Below, in pieces: positions 1 to 5,396 of a stretch of DNA of 7,184 nucleotides. Every line of letters begins with the position of its first letter. The first letter of the stretch is position 1. The position numbers and the translations under genes are program-made. This stretch comes from Acidobacteriota bacterium (GTDB lineage Bacteria; Acidobacteriota; Terriglobia; 20CM-2-55-15): the NCBI GenBank assembly GCA_003223895.1, contig QHXD01000123.1:1-7184 (forward strand), read 5' to 3'. Below the pieces are notes generated by a model, which had not been told where the DNA came from, made no database searches, and saw only the letters and a list, made by a program, of their open reading frames with translations.

Positions 1-16
1 GGATCCTTGTCCCCCT

Positions 17-45
17 AATGTAGTCGCGGGCTTTAGCCCGCGTTC
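17..45 (+). repeat. REP-like palindrome, copy A
   Basis: A GTAG tetranucleotide (20-23) is followed by a perfect 8-bp stem (25-32 with 35-42, CGCGGGCT/AGCCCGCG) around a 2-base centre. The same 29-base unit recurs at 2822-2850 with one base changed in the loop (TTT versus TTC), and in inverted orientation at 2773-2800. A GTAG head before a GC-rich palindrome is the known layout of REP elements mobilised by RAYT (TnpA-REP) transposases. The unit lies three bases past the stop codon of the minus-strand oxidoreductase gene, so it would form a 3' hairpin in that mRNA. No U-run follows the stem in that direction, so it is not a classical intrinsic terminator. Confidence 0.8.
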
Positions 46-48
46 GCA

Positions 49-1596
49 CTACGCGAGGGCTGCCTTTACTCGCTCCAGCGTGAACGGCACTGTTCGCAGC
101 CGGACGCCGGTCGCATCGAAGACTGCGTTGGCGAGGGCCGCGGCCACGGGTGCCGTTGCTGCTTCCCCTGCACCGAGCGGCGGTAGCTCCGGCCTGTCGA
201 GGAGAGCAACCTCGATGGCGGGAGCTTCAGTAAATTTGAGAATCGGATAGCTGACCCAATCCACGCTGGTCACGTGTGAGCGGTCGAACTTCACTTCTTC
301 ATGGAGCGTCCGGCTGAGTGTCTGCATGATGCATCCTTCGACCTGGTTCCGAAGCCCATCGGGATTGACCACCAGTCCGCAGTCGTGCGCGCACGTGATT
401 CGCCGAACGTCGATTCTGCCGCTGGTTCGGTCTACGGCCACCTCCATGGCCATTGCGACATAATTTTCTGCCTGCTTGTAGCGCATGTAAGCGACGCCGC
501 GGCCGGTGAGCAAATTCCCTTGCGCCGCGCGCGGGTTCGGCGACGGCCGTGCCTCCCAGCCGATCATTTCCGTGGCGCGCTTGAGCACATCGATGCCGCG
601 AGGATCGGTCAGGCCGCGCAAACGGAATTCGACGGGATCCATGGAAGCCGCAGCCGCCAATTCGTCCGTGAAGCTCTCTACGGCGAAAACGTTGGCGATC
701 TTCCCCGGAGCTCGGAGATTCGAAAGGCGCAGAGGTGTGTCTTTCAACCAGTGCACCACAACGCGGACGTTCGAAGCCGCGTACGGTGGATCGCCATTTT
801 GTGAGATCTGGCCTGCGCCGCGCCCGTGCGTCTGATTGATGCCGGCGGCATCGACGGACAGCAGAGGCCTTTGCCCCGGCAGCCCCGCAGGCAGCCACAT
901 CCGGGTTTCCCAGGCGGAAATGCGTTTCTCGGAATCGATACCGCCCCGCAAGGCAAGCACTTGAGGCGGTCCTTTCGGGTCGAGGCCGTGTTCCTCGTGG
1001 CGCATCCACTGCACACGCACGGGCTTTCCCACGGCCCTCGAAAGCAGGACTGCTTCGGCCGCGGCGTCGTCGGCTCCGTTGGAACCGTACGAACCTGAAC
1101 CATCCATATAAATCACGCGCAGCTTCTCCACCGGTATTCCGAAGATCCTTGCGAAGTTCGTGCGCATACCATGCGGGCCTTGTGACGATGTCCAGATCGT
1201 CGTCCCGTCAGACCGCACATCGGCGAGTGCGCATGAAGGACCAAGCGAGGCATGACTCTGAAAGGGCCACGCGTAGATGGCGGAAAGCTGCTTCGCGGTC
1301 CCCGGTAATGCCGCCGCCGGATCGCCTCGATTCACGAGAACCTCGTCTCGTTCCACAGCGCTCTCGCGTACGTAGCGATCCAGACCCTCACTTACCGGAA
1401 GTCCCTGCCACTCGCTCCACGCCGTTTTGAGCTCTTTGGCCGCGCGTACAGCGGCCCACTCGTCATTCGCCACGACACCAAGGAAGCTTTCAATCCGCAC
1501 CACACGAACATCGGGAATGTTTCGTATTGAAGATTCGTCTACGGATAACAACTTCGCACCCAACGCCGGCGCGTGGATGACCCGGCCATGCAACAT
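49..1596 (-). CDS. Molybdopterin-binding subunit of xanthine dehydrogenase-family hydroxylase, C-terminal part (frameshifted)
   Basis: This frame encodes 515 residues covering most of the molybdenum-cofactor region of an aldehyde oxidase/xanthine dehydrogenase-type large subunit, an enzyme class that hydroxylates N-heterocycles or aldehydes using water. It opens on the family's PGMLHGRV segment, the usual end of the first a/b hammerhead half. Visible features are WPFQSHASLGPSCALADV (110-127), the cofactor loop DGSGSYGSNGADD (165-177, in place of the GGFG of xanthine dehydrogenase), LRAPGKIANVFAVESF (294-309), a CGLVVNPDG segment (406-414) and a C-terminal GAGEAA (475-480) whose Glu478 matches the conserved catalytic glutamate. 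The GSYG loop and the lack of an FAD gene nearby point to the nicotinate dehydrogenase subunit B / isoquinoline oxidoreductase beta group; the substrate is unknown. The N-terminal part lies in another frame at 1539-2222. The ATG at 1596 is an internal codon of the intact gene, and I see no convincing separate ribosome binding site for it. Confidence 0.85.
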   Translation of the reverse strand: MLHGRVIHAPALGAKLLSVDESSIRNIPDVRVVRIESFLGVVANDEWAAVRAAKELKTAWSEWQGLPVSEGLDRYVRESAVERDEVLVNRGDPAAALPGTAKQLSAIYAWPFQSHASLGPSCALADVRSDGTTIWTSSQGPHGMRTNFARIFGIPVEKLRVIYMDGSGSYGSNGADDAAAEAVLLSRAVGKPVRVQWMRHEEHGLDPKGPPQVLALRGGIDSEKRISAWETRMWLPAGLPGQRPLLSVDAAGINQTHGRGAGQISQNGDPPYAASNVRVVVHWLKDTPLRLSNLRAPGKIANVFAVESFTDELAAAASMDPVEFRLRGLTDPRGIDVLKRATEMIGWEARPSPNPRAAQGNLLTGRGVAYMRYKQAENYVAMAMEVAVDRTSGRIDVRRITCAHDCGLVVNPDGLRNQVEGCIMQTLSRTLHEEVKFDRSHVTSVDWVSYPILKFTEAPAIEVALLDRPELPPLGAGEAATAPVAAALANAVFDATGVRLRTVPFTLERVKAALA

Positions 1597-2222
1597 TCCT
1601 GGAACGCTGAAATCCTGTGGCCGGTCGCCTTGCCGGGAACGTCCGGCCGCAAGAGCGGTTTGCCCACGACCGCATAGCGCGCCGGCTCTTTCAGCGGCGC
1701 CCTGGGGTCCACTTTGAGATCGAGGCGTTTGCCGCCGGCCAGAGCACCGATGCCGATGCCTGTTCCGCCGTTTACAGGCCGCACCTGTCCGTCCACGAGC
1801 GTGAGTTCCGTCGCTGGACGCTTCAGTCGCTCCGCGCCGAGACTCAGCAGTGCCTGACGCGCTGTCGCAGCCGCCTGGCGGACCTCCACGGCTCCGCGAG
1901 GTATTCCAGTGCTGCCTCCGGTGCCTCCCTGGTCGGGAGTGAGAGCCGTGTCGCCTTCGAGGACCGTGATGCGGTCGACGGGGACGCCTAGTTCTTCAGC
2001 GGCCATCTGAGCCATGGCGATACGCAGGCCCGTGCCGACATCCACTTTGCTTGTGTAGATGGTGACGGAACCGTCGGCATTGATCGCGAGGAAGCTGTCC
2101 ACCTGGCTCGGATCGAGCGGTTTTCCGGAACTCTGCGCCAAGCCAGGTTTCTGAAGGCTGCCGCCGAATGCAAAGCTCACGATGACTGCGCTGCCGGTTC
2201 GGAGGAAATCACGTCTTTTCAT
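1539..2222 (-). CDS. Molybdopterin-binding subunit, N-terminal part with Tat signal (frameshifted)
   Basis: This is the N-terminal part of the large subunit whose remainder is at 49-1596. The 227-residue frame starts with a twin-arginine leader (KRRDFLR at 2-8, hydrophobic stretch 11-21, likely cleavage after about residue 30), so the folded holoenzyme should be exported by Tat. It continues with the family segments DGSVTIYTSKVDVGTGLRIA (50-69) and MAAEELGV (73-80), a TPDQGGTGGSTGIPRG loop (95-110) and VGKPLLRPDVPGKATG (186-201). After residue 201 the sequence stops resembling the family and reaches a TAG; the familiar continuation (DFSVPGMLHGRV) is in the neighbouring frame. One missing base around 1611-1626 explains this. 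The start at 2222 overlaps the stop of the [2Fe-2S] gene as ATGA, which implies translational coupling. A longer open frame upstream (to 2399) is only a shadow of that gene. Confidence 0.85.
   Translation of the reverse strand: MKRRDFLRTGSAVIVSFAFGGSLQKPGLAQSSGKPLDPSQVDSFLAINADGSVTIYTSKVDVGTGLRIAMAQMAAEELGVPVDRITVLEGDTALTPDQGGTGGSTGIPRGAVEVRQAAATARQALLSLGAERLKRPATELTLVDGQVRPVNGGTGIGIGALAGGKRLDLKVDPRAPLKEPARYAVVGKPLLRPDVPGKATGHRISAFQECCMAGSSTRRRWVRSCYP
1600..1626 (-). other. Apparent one-base frameshift site in the oxidoreductase large subunit
   Basis: Reading leftwards, family-like sequence holds in one frame through PGKATG (codons ending near 1620) and resumes in the next frame as QDFSVPGMLHGRV (from about 1616). 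The downstream frame is one base behind, equivalent to one lost base. The stretch has no long homopolymer and no canonical X-XXY-YYZ slippery heptamer, so programmed frameshifting is unlikely. A real deletion or a compression error in the GC-rich CGACCGGCCACAGG stretch are the alternatives. Confidence 0.75.
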
Positions 2223-2695
2223 GCTCGCCTCCCTGACGCTTTCGCCGCTCGCAACACGGCGCTCAATATGCGTGTGTGTGTGCCGCATCGGCAGAGGTTT
2301 CCGGCGAGCCCCTGCTTGATCTGCTCGAGCGTCGGATTCGCCGTCTGATTGAGGAGCGCTTTCGCCGTCATGATCATGCCGTTGGTGCAGTAACCGCACT
2401 GCGCGGCCTGCTCGGCAATGAACGCGGCCTGGACCGGGTCCGGTTTAGCGGGTGTGCCGAGACCTTCGAGAGTCGTAATCGCGTGGTCTGCGGCCTGTCT
2501 TACCGGAGTTATGCACGAGCGCGCCGCTTTTCCGTCGATCAGTACGGTGCACGATCCGCATTGACCCAACCCGCAACCGAACTTCGGCGCATGAGTGCCG
2601 AGCGCATTGCGAAGCAAATAGAGGAGGGGCTGGTCCGGATCCCAGGAATCGACCCTTACTGCACGGCCGTTGAGCCGGAAGCTATATCTGGCCAT
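2219..2695 (-). CDS. [2Fe-2S] small subunit of molybdenum hydroxylase (IorA/NicA-like)
   Basis: This 158-residue protein is the electron-transfer subunit of a two-component molybdenum hydroxylase and carries two [2Fe-2S] clusters. The N-terminal plant-ferredoxin-type domain has Cys41, Cys46, Cys49 and Cys61 (GCGLGQCGSC motif at 40-49). The C-terminal helical domain has Cys100, Cys103, Cys135 and Cys137 (CGYC and CRC motifs), so all eight ligands are present. The length fits isoquinoline 1-oxidoreductase alpha and nicotinate dehydrogenase A (both a little over 150 residues). It has no signal peptide, while its partner has a Tat leader, so it probably leaves the cytoplasm as a hitchhiker bound to the large subunit. 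The ATG at 2695 has a good Shine-Dalgarno sequence at 2702-2708. Its TGA overlaps the ATG of the large subunit. It receives electrons from the Mo centre; the final acceptor is not encoded here and may be a cytochrome, as in related enzymes. Confidence 0.93.
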   Translation of the reverse strand: MARYSFRLNGRAVRVDSWDPDQPLLYLLRNALGTHAPKFGCGLGQCGSCTVLIDGKAARSCITPVRQAADHAITTLEGLGTPAKPDPVQAAFIAEQAAQCGYCTNGMIMTAKALLNQTANPTLEQIKQGLAGNLCRCGTHTRILSAVLRAAKASGRRA

Positions 2696-2701
2696 GGAAA
2701 T

Positions 2702-2708
2702 TCACCTC
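2702..2708 (-). promoter_or_regulatory. Shine-Dalgarno site of the [2Fe-2S] subunit gene
   Basis: On the minus strand GAGGTGA lies six bases before the ATG at 2695. This supports that start and makes it the translation entry point of the two-gene operon. Confidence 0.7.
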
Positions 2709-2745
2709 GATTAGCCATCGATTCTAGAACGGCATCGCCAGGCAA

Positions 2746-2774
2746 GCTATAGATTTTGAGATCGTGTGGATCAA
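2746..2774 (-). promoter_or_regulatory. Candidate sigma-70-type promoter of the oxidoreductase operon
   Basis: On the minus strand TTGATC (2769-2774) and TATAGC (2746-2751) are separated by 17 bases, each matching 4 of 6 consensus positions. Transcription would begin near 2739, giving a leader of about 44 bases with the Shine-Dalgarno site in it. The first two bases of the -35 hexamer belong to REP copy B. This is a weak match found by eye. Confidence 0.3.
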
Positions 2775-2800
2775 CGCGGGCTGAAGCCCGCGACTACATT
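2773..2800 (-). repeat. REP-like palindrome, copy B (inverted)
   Basis: The reverse complement is the same GTAG-headed palindrome as copies A and C; the head reads CTAC at 2794-2797 on the plus strand. It is paired with copy C 21 bases away in opposite orientation, GTAG heads facing each other, which is the layout of a BIME/REPIN-type doublet. A 9-base direct repeat, GGATCAACG, occurs at 2768-2776 and 2803-2811, so copy B sits between or overlaps these repeats. The spacer 2696-2849 otherwise holds only the candidate operon promoter. Confidence 0.8.
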
Positions 2801-2821
2801 TGGGATCAACGTTTTGGTCTG

Positions 2822-2850
2822 AATGTAGTCGCGGGCTTCAGCCCGCGTTC
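2822..2850 (+). repeat. REP-like palindrome, copy C
   Basis: The unit has GTAG at 2825-2828 followed by the CGCGGGCT/AGCCCGCG-type stem. It differs from copy A by a single loop base. Its last base is the final base of the stop codon (2850-2852) of the minus-strand coiled-coil gene, so the hairpin begins directly at the end of that reading frame. Confidence 0.82.
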
Positions 2851-3224
2851 TATCGCCGCTCCAAACGAGCTTCCAGCGCGGCAAGGCGCTCTCGGATGTC
2901 CAGCGCCTTGTCCCATTGGCGGTCCAGCACATCGAAACGCCTGTCGACCGCCTCGAAGCGTCTGTCGATGTCAGCCTTCAGGTCGGCGAACTGTCTGTCG
3001 ATGTCGGCTTTCAGATCGGTGAAGCGTCTGTCGATGTCGGTCCTCACGGCATCAATGCGCATTTCGAGAGAGTCGATCCGTTTGTCCATCGAATCGATCC
3101 GTTGGGAAAGCGCCGTAATTTCGTGTGAGAGGGCCTTGATTTCGCCTTTAAGTCCCTGCATTTCAGGCGCGATTGCGTCCTGAATGATTTGTTTGAGGTT
3201 TTGGTAGATGTTCAGCCAGGCCAA
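2850..3224 (-). CDS. Small coiled-coil protein of unknown function (hendecad repeats)
   Basis: I do not recognise a named family. The protein has a short N-terminal segment (AWLNIYQNLKQIIQDAIAPE) and then a nearly uninterrupted, highly charged coiled coil rich in Asp, Arg, Leu and Ile to its C-terminus. Part of the coil is built of 11-residue units of the type ADIDRRFxDLK, visible in the DNA as 33-base periods starting at 2961, 2994 and 3027. There is no signal peptide, membrane segment or catalytic motif, so a structural or partner-binding role is an inference. I prefer the TTG at 3224 (124 residues) because AGGAG lies eight bases upstream and the predicted coil-like sequence begins there. 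An in-frame ATG at 3278 would add 18 low-complexity residues (142 in total). That ATG would suit a leaderless transcript from the promoter at 3288-3316. The gene is divergent from uvrB. Confidence 0.6.
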   Translation of the reverse strand: MAWLNIYQNLKQIIQDAIAPEMQGLKGEIKALSHEITALSQRIDSMDKRIDSLEMRIDAVRTDIDRRFTDLKADIDRQFADLKADIDRRFEAVDRRFDVLDRQWDKALDIRERLAALEARLERR

Positions 3225-3232
3225 GTGCGTCA

Positions 3233-3237
3233 CTCCT
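3233..3237 (-). promoter_or_regulatory. Shine-Dalgarno site favouring the TTG start of the coiled-coil gene
   Basis: AGGAG on the minus strand lies eight bases before the TTG at 3224, an ideal spacing. It has no well-placed ATG or GTG downstream, which is why TTG is preferred over the ATG at 3278. Confidence 0.5.
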
Positions 3238-3287
3238 ATTCTCAGTTGACGACCCTGGGCCGGTCGGGGGAAAGTCATATTGGCCCC

Positions 3288-3316
3288 ATTGTACCTCGTT
3301 CCCTTCGATATACAAT
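3288..3316. promoter_or_regulatory. Symmetric divergent promoter candidate between uvrB and the coiled-coil gene
   Basis: The inverted repeat ATTGTA (3288-3293) - 17 bases - TACAAT (3311-3316) reads as a promoter on both strands. On the plus strand it is TTGTAC-16-TACAAT and on the minus strand TTGTAT-16-TACAAT, so each arm serves as -35 for one direction and -10 for the other. The plus-strand start would fall near 3323, three bases before the uvrB ATG; the minus-strand start near 3281, three bases before the ATG at 3278. It could also be an operator for a dimeric regulator. No known LexA box is recognisable. Confidence 0.45.
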
Positions 3317-3325
3317 TGATCGATT

Positions 3326-5305
3326 ATGGACTTCAGGTTGGTCTCATCCTATTCGCCGCGGGGCGATCAGGCGACAGCCATCGAGCAACTCGTAGGGGGA
3401 CTGAAGGACGGCGAGAAGCACCAGGTGCTGCTGGGCGTCACGGGTTCCGGCAAAACGTTCACGATGGCAAAAGTCATCGATCGCTTGAAACGGCCGACAC
3501 TGGTGCTGGCGCACAACAAGACACTGGCTGCGCAGCTTTACCATGAATTTCGTGGGTTCTTCCCCGAAAACGCGGTCGAATACTTCGTCAGCTATTACGA
3601 CTACTACCAGCCGGAGGCGTACATCGCGTCGACGGATACCTACATAGAAAAGGAATCCACCATCAACGATGAGATCGACCGCCTCAGGCTTTCCGCAACG
3701 CGATCGCTCTTTGAGCGGCGCGACGTCGTCATTGTCGCCTCCGTCTCATGCATTTACGGTCTGGGATCTCCCGAAGCGTACTACGGCATGTTGTTGATGC
3801 TCGAAAAGGGCCAGCGCATCTCCCGCCGCGAGATTCTTTCCAAGCTTGTGGAGATCCTGTACGAGCGGAACGACCTCGACTTCAAGCGCGGAACATTTCG
3901 AGTGCGGGGCGACACGATCGAAGTCCACCCTACCTATGAGAGCATCGGATTCAGAATTGAGCTCTGGGGCGACGAAGTCGACAAGCTGAGCTCATTTGAT
4001 CCGCTCACGGGTGACGAGTTTCGCGTGTTCGACCGCCTGACCGTCTATCCGAAGAGTCACTTCGTCATGCCGCGGCCACGGATAGAACAGGCCATCGAGA
4101 CCATCAGAACGGAACTGCAGGGATGGGAGGCGTTGCTGGAACAACAAGGGCGGCTGCTCGAGGCGCAGCGCGTTCATCAACGGACGCTGTTCGACATGGA
4201 GATGGTCAAGGAAGTCGGCTACTGCCACGGAATCGAAAACTATTCGCGTCACTTCACCGGGCGCCTGCCGGGTCAGCCCCCGCCGACCCTGCTGGACTAT
4301 TTGCCGCAGGACTCATTGATGTTTATCGACGAGAGCCATCAGACGACGCCCCAGCTTCGGGGTATGTACCACGGCGATCGCTCGAGAAAGGAAAACCTCG
4401 TTGAATACGGATTCCGGTTGCCGTCCGCGCTGGACAACCGCCCCCTCACATTCGAGGAATTCGAGAAACGTACGAATCAGCTCATCTATGTTTCCGCAAC
4501 GCCGGGTCCGTACGAATTGACGAAGGCCGGCGGTGTCGTTGTCGAACAGGTCATCCGGCCGACCGGACTCACCGATCCTGAGGTGGAAGTGCGGCCCGTA
4601 CGCGGCCAGATCGACGATTTGCTCAACGAGATCCGCAAGCGCGCCGAGAAAAACGAGCGTGTTCTGGTGACAACACTCACCAAGCGAATGGCCGAGGACC
4701 TGGCCGAGTACTACACCGAAGTCGGAGTCCGCTGCCGGTATTTGCACTCCGAGGTCGAGACGCTGGAACGTATCAAGATTCTCCGGAGCCTCCGCCGGGG
4801 CGAATTCGATGTCCTCATCGGCATTAATCTGCTTCGTGAAGGTCTCGATCTGCCCGAGGTCTCGCTTGTGGCGATTCTCGACGCGGATAAGGAAGGCTTC
4901 CTGCGGTCCGGCGATTCGCTCATTCAGACGATGGGCCGCGCTGCCCGGCACATCAATGGCCGCGCGATTCTTTACGCGGACAGGATGACGGACTCCATGA
5001 AGCGCGCTATCGACGAAACGAATCGGCGCCGCGATATCCAGGCGCGGTACAATCTCGAAAACAATATCACTCCCGAAAGCATCATCAAGCCGGTCGACAT
5101 GACGCTCGTCGCGATTGCCGAGGCGGATTACGTGAAAATACCCGAGACAGAAATCGGAGACGTCGCTACCGAAGATCCGGAAAAACTCGCTGAAATCATC
5201 GCGAAGCTGGAGGCCGAAATGCGCGCCGCCGCCAAGAAATTCGAGTTTGAGCGGGCCGCCGAGCTGCGCGACAAAGCACGGGAATTAAGGGCGAAAGTGC
5301 TGTAG
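3326..5305 (+). CDS. uvrB: UvrABC system protein B (excision nuclease subunit)
   Basis: UvrB is the damage-verifying helicase-like ATPase of bacterial nucleotide excision repair: it is loaded by UvrA, clamps the strand at the lesion and recruits UvrC. The 659-residue protein is complete and of normal length. Visible elements are Walker A GVTGSGKT (37-44), the Tyr-rich beta-hairpin region that inserts between strands (about 90-111, with YYDYYQPEAY), motif II DESH (335-338), YVSATPG (388-394), motif VI QTMGRAARH (534-542) and a C-terminal UVR domain for UvrA/UvrC contact (about 620-655). All key motifs look intact. The ATG at 3326 gives the usual family N-terminus (FRLVSSYSPRGDQATAI). No Shine-Dalgarno sequence precedes it and a candidate -10 box ends ten bases upstream, so the mRNA may be essentially leaderless. 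It ends in TAG, followed by a 71-base inverted-repeat element. Confidence 0.98.
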   Translation: MDFRLVSSYSPRGDQATAIEQLVGGLKDGEKHQVLLGVTGSGKTFTMAKVIDRLKRPTLVLAHNKTLAAQLYHEFRGFFPENAVEYFVSYYDYYQPEAYIASTDTYIEKESTINDEIDRLRLSATRSLFERRDVVIVASVSCIYGLGSPEAYYGMLLMLEKGQRISRREILSKLVEILYERNDLDFKRGTFRVRGDTIEVHPTYESIGFRIELWGDEVDKLSSFDPLTGDEFRVFDRLTVYPKSHFVMPRPRIEQAIETIRTELQGWEALLEQQGRLLEAQRVHQRTLFDMEMVKEVGYCHGIENYSRHFTGRLPGQPPPTLLDYLPQDSLMFIDESHQTTPQLRGMYHGDRSRKENLVEYGFRLPSALDNRPLTFEEFEKRTNQLIYVSATPGPYELTKAGGVVVEQVIRPTGLTDPEVEVRPVRGQIDDLLNEIRKRAEKNERVLVTTLTKRMAEDLAEYYTEVGVRCRYLHSEVETLERIKILRSLRRGEFDVLIGINLLREGLDLPEVSLVAILDADKEGFLRSGDSLIQTMGRAARHINGRAILYADRMTDSMKRAIDETNRRRDIQARYNLENNITPESIIKPVDMTLVAIAEADYVKIPETEIGDVATEDPEKLAEIIAKLEAEMRAAAKKFEFERAAELRDKARELRAKVL

Positions 5306-5312
5306 AATCCCC

Positions 5313-5383
5313 AACTATAGCGGCGCTCCGCGGAGCGCAAGCGCGGTAGCGCGCAGCCCTTATAAACGAGCGCCGCTACAGTT
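5313..5383. repeat. 71-base inverted-repeat element (REP-pair or MITE-like) between uvrB and the TPR gene
   Basis: The outer arms 5313-5328 and 5368-5383 are inverted repeats matching at 15 of 16 positions. The single difference turns GTAG on the minus-strand right end into ATAG on the left end. Inside lie a perfect 16-base palindrome at 5323-5338 (GCGCTCCG/CGGAGCGC) and a second hairpin at 5341-5354 (GCGCG-GTAG-CGCGC). The outward GTAG heads followed by GC-rich palindromes suggest two REP-like units fused as an inverted pair, of a different family from copies A-C. The element ends exactly where the Shine-Dalgarno site of the next gene begins. It has no following U-run, so any terminator role for uvrB is uncertain. 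No coding sequence is seen in the spacer 5306-5396. Confidence 0.75.
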
Positions 5384-5388
5384 AGGAG
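5384..5388 (+). promoter_or_regulatory. Shine-Dalgarno site of the TPR protein gene
   Basis: AGGAG eight bases before the ATG at 5397 fixes that start. It directly abuts the right arm of the 71-base inverted-repeat element, so folding of the element could influence access to this site. Confidence 0.75.
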
Positions 5389-5396
5389 CGGATGCT

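Noticed and set aside
1..6. GGATCC at the very first base of the window
   Set aside because: It may simply be a BamHI site at a clone or window edge; the same hexamer also occurs inside genes, so it carries no biological meaning by itself.
299..1430. Several open frames on both strands inside the oxidoreductase large subunit (for example 301-804, 299-1009, 1149-1430)
   Set aside because: They overlap a recognisable protein in another frame, are Arg/Pro/Ala-rich shadows of GC-rich coding DNA, and show no family motif.
1600..1626. Programmed ribosomal frameshift in the oxidoreductase gene
   Set aside because: There is no slippery heptamer and no reason for this family to use frameshifting; a deletion or sequence error is simpler.
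17..2850. Possible CRISPR repeats
   Set aside because: The three similar units are not regularly spaced, occur in both orientations and have no spacer array between them; they fit REP elements instead.
2756..3183. Plus-strand open frames across the REP doublet and coiled-coil gene
   Set aside because: They run through non-coding palindromes and are antisense to a coherent coiled-coil protein; no ribosome binding site and low-complexity Ser/Arg/Leu content.
3288..3325. LexA/SOS box upstream of uvrB
   Set aside because: No match to the CTGT-N8-ACAG, CGAAC-N4-GTTCG or GTTC-N7-GTTC types was found; only partial GTTC and TTGTA elements are present.
4313..4951. A 212-codon minus-strand frame inside uvrB
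   Set aside because: It is antisense to the highly conserved helicase motifs of uvrB and has no independent support.
5323..5360. Intrinsic terminator after uvrB
   Set aside because: The hairpins are strong but no run of U follows either stem.
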